A stretch of DNA of 64,000 nt, from assembly GCA_964019055.1 (NCBI GenBank), contig OZ025207.1, positions 11,870,090 to 11,934,089 of the forward strand, given 5' to 3'. The notes below the pieces were generated by a model that was not told the origin of the DNA, searched no databases, and saw nothing but the letters and a program-made list of their open reading frames with translations. The stretch's first letter is position 1; every line of letters begins with the position of its first letter. Made by a program: the position numbers and the translations under genes. Of this stretch, positions 21,807-33,100 are shown piece after piece. Origin of the DNA: Anthopleura xanthogrammica (taxonomy: Eukaryota; Cnidaria; Anthozoa; Actiniaria; Actiniidae).

Positions 21807-23453
21807 TGTACTAAGATCTTTCAAGATTTGCCAAGGACATGGTTATTTCTCAGCTATTTTTCATGTTTTTGGAATCCAACCAAATGACTTGACATACAAG
21901 CCACACTCTTCTCATGTTTTGACTCCCATCCAAATAACGGTGCTCTGAATAGGAACCAAAAATTCAAAGCTCTACGAGTTGTTAAGGTTCTAGAAACAAT
22001 ATATTACAGCACTTTTCATATTTCTTTGACTTACTGACTCCAGACATTTGGTGATTTGGCTTCTGTCAATCAAATTTATGACAGGCCAAGTTTATTCTGA
22101 TTGCAAGAAATAAAGAAATTCCTGTGTGAAAATGGCTTTCTCATCACTGGAATTTCCTGTTAAGTTACAGAAATTTGAAAAGCACTGTAAACCAAATTCT
22201 TGCCCAACTGGTTTGTTTATACTTTCTATATTGATGAGACCTTGAGCCCACACGACTTATTTGTCACTTGGATATCAAACACAAATAGATGAATATAAAA
22301 TGTTTAATTTGACGTGAACTTTTTTACAAGCATGAAGTTGAATTTCACACTTAAGATTATTACCTGCATAATAAAAAAAAATAGAAGATACCTTGAACAA
22401 ACACCCAGGAATTTCATAAAAAAAGACTTGAGAAACATGACACTCACAGGATATTTACAAAGTGTATGAACTCAAAACACACATGCTCTATATTCATGAG
22501 GTCTGATTTTAGCTGTATTGTACATCACAAAATTGAGCTGTCCTCAAATGCAACCAAGCAACCTAAGGTGCTGATACATGATGCAATTTTTCATGCAAGG
22601 TCTTGAAAAGTAGAAAAGAGTCCTATTTTTGTGACATCACACGATGGATCTCACCGTCAGGGTGGCCAAATACAGCTTTTGTGACAATGCTTGCAATGTT
22701 GCCTGTAAAATTGCATTGTGTCTCCAAACCTTTATCTGAACAAATGTTACCAGACAAACTAACTTTTATTGCAACTTATAATGTCAGTAACATTGAGCTT
22801 ACTTAATTATCTGGTTAATCTGCATAACTTAAGGTTGCATTTCATGTTTCTATGAACCAGACAACTCAAAGTGTTTTCATTGTGGATTTTTGGCTTCCAT
22901 CCATGAAATTTAGTTTGATCATGCATTAGGAATTTTGATTGACAGGCGACAAACACTGTGAAGGTACTGAGGTCCTAGAAATGTGAAGACAGCTAACTTG
23001 TTAAACTCAGATCAACTTTATAATCTTCATTCAAGCTATTTGTATGATTATTGTAATATTTATTCACTTAACAAGCACAATATTAGCTGTATCAACATCC
23101 TACTTACTTTGACTGTCAATAAAAAGGCTTTATAAGAAAACTAAAAATCACTTGTTCTTTTATGCTTTAACTTCAACCCCATTATATTTCTATTCCAGAA
23201 AACTATTTTCTGATCATAACTTACAATAACAACATTTAAGGGACACTAGATTGTTATGTAGCATAGTTGGAAAAATGTAAATAATAAGCCAAATTATTTA
23301 CATTAGGAAGCAGCAAGGAGTTGCTTGTAAGTTTTATTTGAACATCAATTTTTTTTGCAATGTTCAGGTAGATGCAGTCTTGTGGTAAGAAGAAATGTCA
23401 TGTTACAAATCCAATGCATAAATAAAAAGACTTTGCATGTTATATTACGCATC
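21807..23453. other. Convergent 3' gap between METTL17 and TPX2
   Basis: The two genes end tail to tail across this stretch. It holds a palindromic repeat fragment at 21980-22190 (shared with 25768-26027), a GCAAC-type palindrome at 22565-22740, and AATAAA on the plus strand at 22109-22114. For TPX2, a candidate reverse signal (TTTATT on plus) lies at 23333-23338. No gene seen. Confidence 0.5.
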
Positions 23454-26400
23454 CTACACACGCATTTTCTTTGTTTCTCTAGTATTCCAAGCCGGCGATT
23501 CTGGGTGCGTCAACGGCCTGTTGCTTGGGAGGATTTCTACCTGTTTGTACGATCTGATGGGATTGGACTTATGAACTAATTGTTTTCTCAACATCGCAAT
23601 ATTTCTCTTCTCCTCTTCTTCCCGTTCTAGTTCTCGTTGATGCTGAAGCTCTAGATTTTCCATTTCCTTCTCTTTCTTATTCGTCTCATAAGCTGCTCTC
23701 TCTTGACCTCGGCGCTCTGAGTTGAGGTCAAATTCTTCAAACATGGTGTTTGGTTTGAGTGATTTTTTGGGAATAAAAGGTGCTTGATAAAGTACATTGC
23801 TTGAATGAGCCTTGAAAGCAACTTTCTTTCTTTCTTCCTGAAGATCTTCTTGAACCTTAAGGAAAAGATTAATAATTTTAGAAGGAAAAATAAACAAAAT
23901 GAGGTCTGGGGTATGCAAAGTTTTTAAAAAGATCTGCTTTAAATTTGTTTTTCTTTTACAACTTTGAGATGCATAGATTTATGGCTTCAATCAATCAAAC
24001 TTTTACCAACTGACTCATACCAGCCCACTTCCAAGATATACTTTGCTTGTCAGGCACAAAGGTTTCAATGTGAGGCTCAGTGATTCATGACAGGAGAAAA
24101 GAACAAATATTTAATTCAGCACAGAGCCTCGTACTGAAACCTTATCTCGGAAGTGGGCTATTTTGATGGACTGGGTTTTCTGTGCTAATGGCCATGGCCT
24201 GCAGAACCGTGTAAAGTGCTCTAACTAAAGGTAAATATTAAGTGTGATACAATTATATTAATTTTATTTTTACCTTCTTAATCCACTGTTCAGCTTTGTG
24301 GGCCCCTCTGTTCTCAGTTTCCAAGCTGAATGGCTCAAATTTGGTAAGGGATTTTGAGGTAGATATCAACTTCATTGGAGAGAAGCTTTGCAGTGGTTGA
24401 GCATGGAACTCTCTTGCCTGTAGGATCAAAAAATTAAATGCAAATTAAAGTAAATTATTATGCAATGCGAATGGTGTATAACATTGTTTTTGGCTTGTTT
24501 GATGTACAGTTAGTTATAGTACATGTTGAGTAGAGAGTGGGATCTTTTAATGCTTTATTTTTTTAGTTCTGTCAGTAGAATTTATAGCAGTTTTAGACCT
24601 TGGCTTGGGCAAAATGTTTACCCACTTCATTCAGACCACATGTCACTCCCTAGCGAATAAGATTCTTTGTTTAGGTTGTATCCATATTCATATGATTGTC
24701 TTCCATGTGCAACCATTGAATAAAGAAATGATACTCTAGGGAATGACATCTCAATTGGGGAAAAAATTGGCCCAGCTGAAAAGGTCTATATTATGCAAAT
24801 TTGGTAGTTGTGAGCCTGGATGATGAAATGGTCTTTTGCTTGTGTTAATCAAAAATTATTTTTGACTGGTAGCATTGAAAACCAAATTCCAATGTGCAAC
24901 TCAAAAGTACTGGGTTTATTCACTTAAATTTTAAATTGTTGTATGGTAAAAGTCCAAACCTTTTTCTCCTCTTCTAAGATGCTTTGAATCTTTTGTTCTT
25001 TCTTGGCTTGCATGTGTTTGTTCCGTTGTTCGAAGGAGAAAGGTTTTTGCTTGGTTGCTTGGTGTGGAAGTTCCGGTTTGAACTCAAGTTTGTTGAACTC
25101 TGGTACAGGTTGAGCTTTGAATGCAACAGGTTTCTCCTTTTGAAACAAATGGGGGAAAAAAGAAGAATTTTAGACTCAATTATACCACAAGGACATACAG
25201 TTTGTTTCATGTGTTACTCTTTCCCAAATCAGTGACCCAGATTTGCAAGGATCAAAGTGGTGAATGGTTACTACCTGACTTTTTTCACTGCTACCCGCTG
25301 ATTGAGACAACAGTCACAACAGGGAAATCAGGTATTACACTGCTGTCAATCAGATTATGTAAAGTTTGAGTGATGGGAATGCATGTATTGACCGATTTCC
25401 CCATCATGAATGTTGTTTCAATCAGCAATGAAAACAGTGGTAACATCTTACTGCTACCCTTATGAAGACTTTAGACTTTGAGAGAGTGCTTCCAATCAAT
25501 CTTATTCCTACCTCTACTTGAGAATCCTTTTCTTTTTGTTTATATATCTCTGAACGTTGTTCTGATGCCAGCATGAATGGCTTAACTTCAGTCAGGTTCT
25601 TTGGCTGCAGGGGTTTCAGCCCATAGGTACCTTGTTTATCTACTATTTTAGGATCAAATTCTCTGGCTTTGAACTTGTAACTAAAAAATGCAAAAGAAAA
25701 TTTTGATTCAAAGTTAATAAAAGCCTTTTTCTTCTTGGCAAAAAACAACAAGAATTATACTCAGATTACACCAACTTTTCATATTTCTGCAACCTACTGA
25801 CTCCAGGAGGCTCACGTTTTGGCTTTGGTCAATCAAATTTACAATGGGCCAAGTTCATTCCGATCCTGAGTGATAAAGGAATTCTTGTGTGAAAATGGCC
25901 GTCCAGTCAAGGGAATTTCCTTACTGCTCCATCGGAATGAACCCAGCCCATTATAAGTTTGATTGACAGAAGCCAAATTGCCAGACATCTGGAGTCGATT
26001 AGGTTCGCAAAACAAGAAAAGCGTTGTAAATAATGACATCACAATTGAAAATAAGTTTCTTACTTTCTCATTTCTTCAGCATCTTTCTCCTCCTGCTGTT
26101 CACGGCTCAAGCAGTCCTCTGGCAGAGGTCTCTTTCTTGTGTTACAGGACAGGTTTGGAGTCTTTGGGCAAGTTATCTTAAGAGCACTTTTGTTAACATC
26201 AGACATAGGTGGGCCAGAATTACTGTCCTTGGTGTTCTTGGTACGGAATCTTGGAGGTGTTGCAGTTTGGAATTTGTAGCATTGTTGTGCCATGGAAACG
26301 TACCCTTCACATGAGTTGTCTTCCTCTTCTGTCGTCTTACGCTTCTTGCTTTGGTTGCCATGGAAGTGGAATGGTTGTGGCTTTGTTGGAGCCCTGTTCT

Positions 26401-29219
26401 TAAAGGACTAAATTCAAAGAATAACAGCATAAGAACACAGAATTTAAAAGAATTTAGTACAAAAGGTTTGAACACTTTTGATCTGCATATGACAGTAGTT
26501 CAAACAAGCATCAATTCATTGCACACTAAAACAGCATCTAATGTATATCAAAGCTGATGGGATCGGATGACAGAGACCCAGAGAGAAAAACCCTTGGATC
26601 AAGGGAGAAGTCTAACTGACGTGATGTGATGCAGACAATAGGAATCACACATGAGACCACAGAGGAGGCCAGTGCACTACCACTACAACTTCACGTCAGT
26701 CTTGACATCTGTATTACAGCTAATTTACGTTATGCGTGACCAGTAAATCCGATACTTCAAATGTAGTTTTCAAGGCTTTATATCAGATTTTCAAATCTCC
26801 GATCAATGGCTCCGATATTCAAAAAAAATTTCAGTTAAAAAATTTGATTTTGGACCTGCTATAGATCATGAATGATTGTGAAATATTTTCCAAAAGAATT
26901 CACTTGCCAACCTCATTGCTAAGTATCAGCTTCAAAAATTTTTTTTTTAAATATAAATATTTTGAGTTGCCAGAGTTTTGATGGTACGTAGGCACCGAGA
27001 TTTGGAATTTTAAACGAAGCCACCAAAACTCCAATCAAAACATTCAAGTTACTGGTCACGAGTGACGTAATTTGATTGTAATCTGGCGAAACAAAGTTCG
27101 ACTCTATACTTACAGGTGAAGCTGGGTGTTGACGTAACGTTTCAAAGAAGGTCTTTCCCTTGTTGTCACTTGATGTTTGTGGATGAGGAGCTTTAATTCT
27201 CTTGTCAGTTTCAAAGTGAAATTCAACAGCCTGAGTCAAGTTGTCCTCGGCAGACCTGTATGGAATGTACGCTCCAGCTGCTAATGCCTTCTTCATGAAT
27301 TCTTCATTGTGTTTTCTCTTCTCCTTCAGCTCCTGTCTCATTTTCTCTATAGCTTCAATCTCCATTTCTTCCCTTGGTTTTTGTGTTACATTTGGTTTAG
27401 CCTTTGGCCTCCTAGGGGAAAAAAGGTTCATCAGCTACCACAATAACTAAAACAGCCAGTCAATGGACAATGTCCAGCCAAAATTGGAATTTATCTGGTC
27501 AAATCTTTGCCTTGCTGGTCATTTTGATCAGGTATGTCGAGCCAGAAATGGGGTATGACCAATCTAAAACTAGTTTGGCCATGCTCTATGACTGGTGACT
27601 GCCCAGCTGTTATTTCAAGCCCTGTAAAAGGACTAATATTTTGTAGATTAAAGTTACTAACAATGCTTCATTAGGGCTAGTGTACTGCCAAGTAACCTGT
27701 TACAATTTTAGTCTCAACCAGCAAATTGCAATGAAAACACTTGGGAATGAAACCATGCTGGATATATCAACTTCAAAACCATGTTCACATCAATTATGGA
27801 AATCATACTTACTTCAATAATGTTGGGGTAGATGGAAATGTTAGCATTGGAGCTTTGGTCTTTGGCATTGGTCTTTTGGAAGCCTTTGGCATTGGTCCAG
27901 ATATACTTCTATTCCCTTCACTCGAGTTCCCTGTGGAACTTGTTGATGGTGTCCTCTTTTTGGAAATACGGAAAGATCTTCTTGGTGCACTAGCAACCTT
28001 GTGTTGGGCCCTAAACAATCAAATTAGAGATCAGATTTTAGAGTACTGCTGTAATGTTATACATAAATTAGGAAAGTAAAGGAACAGTTATTTGAAAGTC
28101 CTACATTTCCCCACCCCCAATAGTCCCCTTCACAGTTCCCTGCGCCATCTTGAAAGGACTAACCATGCCTTTGCAAGGTATATAGCTAGGCTTCAAATTA
28201 AAGCTTATTCAGAACAGCTGCTAACTAAAGTGAATACTCCAGTATTTCCAACTGTGACAGATCCACAGTTCAAATGTCTGATTCATTATAAATAGTAGGC
28301 ATAGCTAGGCTTCAAATTAAAGCTTATTCAGAACAGCTGCAGTCATGCTTACCTTGTCAGGGGTGCAGCAACATGTTCTGTACTATCATCCACACTTTTT
28401 TGTCTTTTTGCTCGAGGTTCACTAGCTTTCGAACCACTAGAATTTAACGTCCTAAGAACAAGAAAGCTTGCATTTAACACAACATTTTCGCCTCTATTTT
28501 GGGCAAAAGAAACTTTATTTCATTCGTATAAGCTTATAGCCCTTAGATCTCTTACAACTGGTTTTTGGACGTATTTTAGCAACCATCAATCAACCATTTT
28601 AGGCTTGTCTAAGTCAGGGCACGGATAACGTACTGAGATCAAATTGATTACGGTATCTTCAAGATCTAGTGCTAAGTAAACTTTTTCTTACCTTGAAGTT
28701 TTTGACGATGTGTGCTTTAGTTTTTTCAATGGCGGTTCGTTTTCAGCGGGTACTGAAGCGCTGTTGCTTCTTGACTTCCAAGTTGTGAGCGTGAGGCAGT
28801 TTTCAGGGGCAACGCTAGGAATGTTTTTGAAGAACAAAAAAGGTTCACTGCCTTCTTCATCTTTGGTTTGAGTTTCCTCTTTAGTATTATTATCGTTATC
28901 AACGGTCTTTTCTTCAGGTAAAGGAGCAGTTTTGACCTCACTCGTTTCTGTTTCTGTTGTGGTTTCTTCTGCATCAGACGGAATGGGTTCATCTTCTTCC
29001 AAACTATCCATCTCGATGATACCATCGTTTCTGTTTTCTAAGAGGACACAAAACGAAAATCTTATAATCCTAATACCCAGCATCAATACGAAATTATAAC
29101 GAGTTTTCTTGCTTACCAAACCATTTATCAGCGTCTGAATCTACTAACTCCTCATTCTTGGTGAAGTCGACAAACATGGGAGCATCGAAGTCATAACATC
29201 CCGAAAGATCTCCCTCCAT
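23454..29219 (-). CDS. TPX2: TPX2 spindle assembly factor (10 exons)
   Basis: Exons in transcript order: 29117-29219, 28692-29037, 28353-28451, 27813-28010, 27114-27411, 26064-26398, 25512-25680, 24960-25136, 24274-24417, 23454-23855; 756 residues against 747 in human. TPX2 activates and targets Aurora A to spindle microtubules and is released from importin by Ran-GTP. The N terminus YDFDAPMFVDF, with a tryptophan in DADKWF, mirrors the Aurora-A-docking stretch (human YSYDAP...SWF), with Phe in place of the second Tyr. Middle repeats carry TFPSTPTLL, TCPKTPNL and YKFKAREFDPK, typical of the TPX2 family. The C terminus LVHKSNPIRSYKQVEI matches the kinesin-5-binding region. The gene is head to head with the FG-GAP gene. 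Confidence 0.95.
24027..24172. repeat. Palindromic MITE in TPX2 intron 9
   Basis: Ends AGCCCACTTCCAAGATAT and ATCTCGGAAGTGGGCT are inverted. The interior also pairs around AAGGTTTCA...TGAAACCTT. No coding content. Confidence 0.65.
24594..24793. repeat. CAGACCACRTGTCATTC inverted-repeat family, copy 1
   Basis: Outer ends TAGACCTT and AAAGGTCTA, inner block CAGACCACATGTCACTCCCT, then TTGTATCCATATTCATATG and GATACTCTAGGGAATGACA. The same order recurs at 40.5, 41.35, 42.0 and 49.65 kb. Confidence 0.7.
25276..25445. repeat. Imperfect palindrome in TPX2 intron 7
   Basis: CCGCTGATTGAGACAACAGT on the left pairs imperfectly with ATGTTGTTTCAATCAGC on the right, with GGGAAATCAGG facing GATTTCCCC. Likely a MITE relic. 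Confidence 0.45.
25768..26027. repeat. Palindromic MITE in TPX2 intron 6
   Basis: Left arm CTACTGACTCCAGG...TTTGGCTTTGGTCAATCAAA and right arm TTTGATTGACAGAAGCC...CATCTGGAGTCG are inverted. Arms are about 100 bp with substitutions. A partial relative lies at 21980-22190. Confidence 0.65.
27455..27628. repeat. Repeat with CTTGAAATAA end in TPX2 intron 4
   Basis: This stretch ends in TTATTTCAAGCCCTG and carries GCCAAAATTGG and ACTGGTGACTGCCCAG words, resembling (reversed) the element at 16240-16470. It is full of ACCAG/CTGGT pairs that fold on each other. Confidence 0.4.
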
Positions 29220-29511
29220 TGTGAAATAATTTTACTTTAAACTCTTCTTGGGTTTACGAACTACTTTCTGCGAACTTATAGCGAAATCGGACGAATATTT
29301 TTGGTTTTAAAAGTCTCAAAGAAGCATTATCAATATATCTTCTCTACTCTCGATTCAAATTTTAGAACGTTGGATCAAACGAATTTCAAAATACCCACGC
29401 TTGTTCATCCCAACCAATCAAATTCAAGTAAATACTTGCTTTTCATTGGTCAACTTAGCCTTCTTTCATAAAAGGTATGCATATCCATATTTGTAAATTA
29501 ATATATTCAAG
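29220..29511. promoter_or_regulatory. Bidirectional promoter between TPX2 and the FG-GAP gene
   Basis: About 290 bp separate the TPX2 start codon from the first motif of the plus-strand gene. CCAAT boxes lie in opposite orientations at 29414-29418 and 29445-29449. On the TPX2 strand, TTTGAA words (TTCAAA on plus, 29354-29359 and 29385-29390) resemble the CHR element of G2/M genes, to which mammalian TPX2 belongs. No TATA box is obvious. Cell-cycle control here is inference. Confidence 0.5.
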
Positions 29512-29600
29512 ATGGTGGATGTTGCTGTTGTGTTTTGTCGAAGCCGCGAAAAATGAATTTTTTTATTAATTTTTACGTGCTTTAGAAGTGTGCAAATTAG
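29509..29600 (+). other. Probable non-coding first exon of the FG-GAP gene
   Basis: AAGATGGTGGA at 29509-29519 is a YY1-type motif. A clean donor (GTAAGT) follows at 29601. The motif's ATG opens a 14-codon upstream ORF (29512-29556), and a further ATG gives an even shorter frame, so no long coding start is available. The main ATG is in exon 2. Confidence 0.4.
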
Positions 29601-30193
29601 GTAAGTATTGCATTTTTACTTTCCGTAAGTTGCTGTCTCAAAAACGGAGCATTTAGTTGCACTTTTTTAATGAATTTTCGATGTTCATCATAAACCACAG
29701 GAATCCCAGCTATCCCAAATTACTACTCTTTGACTCCTCTTTTTTCTGGGTGTTATTCGAACATCATTTCTCCGATTGACGAAAATATCTTGCATTCACA
29801 AGTTTTATACACCATCTAAATATTGCTTATTATGGCGACAAGTTTTTAACAAAATTTGTGATTGTAAATTTGCAACATAAGCACAACCTCTCAGGCTCCA
29901 CAGAGGGAGTGTGTAAATAAAATGAATGAGAAGCAAAAGAACATTCTCCACTTTAGAACACATCGCAAATGGTTGATCAGATATTTCATGCTAGTCCTCC
30001 CCTGCCCTTCCCTCCCCTCCCCTAATATTTCTATTGGTCATTTTTTGGAAATACTGAAAGCCATATCTCAAAATGTATTATACTGCTTGCTAATGAGACT
30101 CTCCCTTATTGGTATAACTCAGTTCAGTACAATGTTCTCAAATATTATCAATATAATACTGGTGTTCTTTTATTCTCCTTTAGAGTATATTTG

Positions 30194-33100
30194 ATGGTAT
30201 TCCCACAATCAGTTGACTTGTCCAGGATACGTCCTCAAGATGTAGCTGTGGTGATAGCATTCCTTGCTGCTGTATTTATATTTAGAGCTCCTGATGTGTA
30301 TGAGCTCAAGCCAGTATGGAGACTGGACATAGACAAGACAACTGAATCAGAACATAACAATATTTTGTAAGCTGCCACCAAAGATCATGTATACAAAACT
30401 TACGGTATTGCGATTTTGAGCCACCAATATTGGTTTATATTAGTGGCTAGTTGGGAGAAAATATATTCTGTATGTTTGGCTGTAGTATACGGAATATATT
30501 TTCTTCCAATGCCCTCAAAAAAACCGTATTGACAGCTCAAAATAGCAATAAGTTTTGTATTGAGATTCTCCTATTGCACAATAATTCTTAGCCGAATATA
30601 CAGATTTATATTGGCAGTTCTATCTCGAACAAACTAATAGGAGAATTGTAATACCTATGTATAGTTACATCACTAGCGTCCTCTTCAAAGAACCTTCACT
30701 TTTACTACCTGTAATAAAAGCAATTCAAGACCAGGCTCTGGGAAAACAATAAAGTAATCCTAATATATTCTTTTATTTCCCTGCGGCCTTGCCTTGATTT
30801 GCTTTGTGCATGATCCCTCAAGTGGGCTATTAGGTTTCAGGCTTGGGGCCCCTATGTCACCAATATTTTTAATGAGAGAGACTAGGGAGGAGAGAGATAT
30901 TTCTCCCCAACTCATTCCCAGTCCTCCTTTTCCTCACTATCTAAACAGCACAGGACACCTAATAAGGGTAAAGTGAGAATTTCCTGCAAAGGAAGCTAAC
31001 ACCTCATCCTGTGCATTTATGATCTGATTGGTTTAAAGCTCTGCTCTCTCAAGGAATGAAGTGCTGGTGCCACTTGCACACACACCAAAGAAATAAAAAC
31101 AAACCCAGCTTTTTCTGGGCTCCATCTAATTTATACAGAACAAATTACTAACTAATAATACTGTACTATATTCATTATCAATTCTAGGCCACATCCAATC
31201 ATAGAGGACCTTGACAGTGATGGGATTAATGGTAAAATTAATATTGAATAATCAAAAGGAAAAAAAAATTTGAGGCATTATTGTAGTTTTTATCTCCAAT
31301 ATTATTAATTATGATTATAATTTATGGGAAGCACAGATGCTGCAGCAGTGTCAGAGTGCTTGCCTCTGACCAATGAGACCTGGGTTCAATTCCCAGACTC
31401 TGTGTTGTATGTGAGTAGAGTTGCTTGTTGGTTCTCTCCTGTGCTTCAAGGGGTTTTCTCTAAATTTTCCAGTTTTCCTCCCTCCAAAAAAATCAACTTC
31501 CAAATTTCAATTGGAATTTCAGTGGGCAAATTACTCCGTAAAAATGCCACTGCTAAATCCGATTTATTTTAATTGAATTGAACTTATAATTATTAATAGT
31601 GTTTTTGATATGTTGGGTAATCATTCTTTTGAGCGCTCGTCTCTCACCAAGGCGACCCTAAATTCCCGCCGGGCTTGGTGTCGTATGTGAGTAGAGTTGT
31701 TTGTTGGTTCTCTCCTGTGCTTCGAGGTTTTTTTCTCTGGGTTCTCCAGTTTTCCTCCCTCCACCAAAATCAATTTCTAAATTCCAATTCAATCATTGAA
31801 CAAGGGCCATGGTTTGTTAGCCACTGCATGGCTATTAAGTGCTACCCTTGTAAAAACAAACAAGGACGGTTTTTGAATTTGTTTTTCATAGAGCTGGTTG
31901 TTGCTACGCAAGATGGTAGAATCAAAGTCATGACCTTCCCTACCAAGGACTATGGAGGAGATCTCTTGCCACATCTACACATGAAGGTATACATCTGTTT
32001 CATTCACCGCTTTCCAGACAATGGTTCACTGATCAACACAGAGCATTCAAGCGAGGCTTCATAGTAGTTTCAAAGGATGATTCAAATTTGAACTTTTCCT
32101 TGCAGCCTTGACTGAATGCTTTGTGTTTGACTAGTGAATGGAAAGTGGTGAATAGATTTGAATCAAAAATTTCATAGTTGTAACAAAACTTGATAACTTC
32201 TTCAAAATAGGTTGAAACATCCTTCAAACTGAACAATGCTACCTCTGGACATCAATCCATTCCTGTCACCATGGCAACAGGTTGTTTACAAAACAGAGAC
32301 AGACATAATGAATGTTATAAGGTATACAATAAACTGTAAGCAGAACAAGGGTTTTAGAGTAACTACAACTTAGTGTTCAAGTGGTCACCAGTAACCTTGG
32401 AGGTGCCACACTAGTCCGTGCAACTTCTTTTTCCCAACCAGCCCATTTTCCCCCACTAGGTGAGGGGGGGGGGGGGATGGCAATACACAGTGTAGCTCAA
32501 ACAGCATTCCCAAAAGAATGCTGGCATAGTCTAATAAAGAATGCAATCCCAATATCAGTGCAGGTAGGGTGTCAGTGAAATATTGTTAGGGTGTTAGTAG
32601 GATGTAAGTAGATCATGGGTAGATGTTGGAAGGGTGTCAGTAAAGTGCGGGTAGGGTGTCAGTGAAGTGTTGTTAGGGTGTTAGTAGGATGTGAGTAGAT
32701 CATGGGTAGATGTTGGAAGGGTGTCAGTAGAGTGCTGGTAGGGTGTCAGTAGAGTGCTGGTAGGGTGTCAGTAGAGTGCTGGTAGGGTGTCAGTAGAGTT
32801 TTGGAAGGGTGTCAGTAGAGTGCTGGAAGGGTGTCAGCAGAGTGCTGGTAGGGTGTCAGTAGAGTGTTGGTAAGGTGTCAGTAGAGTGCTGGTAGGTTTT
32901 AGTAGGTAAATAGTAGGGTTTTGATAAAGTGTTGTTAGGTTTCCATATTGGGTTAAGGACCCAAGACTCTTGTCTTGTCTGGATCAAGCACTTGGAGCAA
33001 GCTATACATTAAGGCCCTTTTACACATTGAAACTTTTAGCTGAAACTTGTGTGCAACTGCTAGACAAGTTTCAGAATGAATTGCACCATGTAACACCCCA

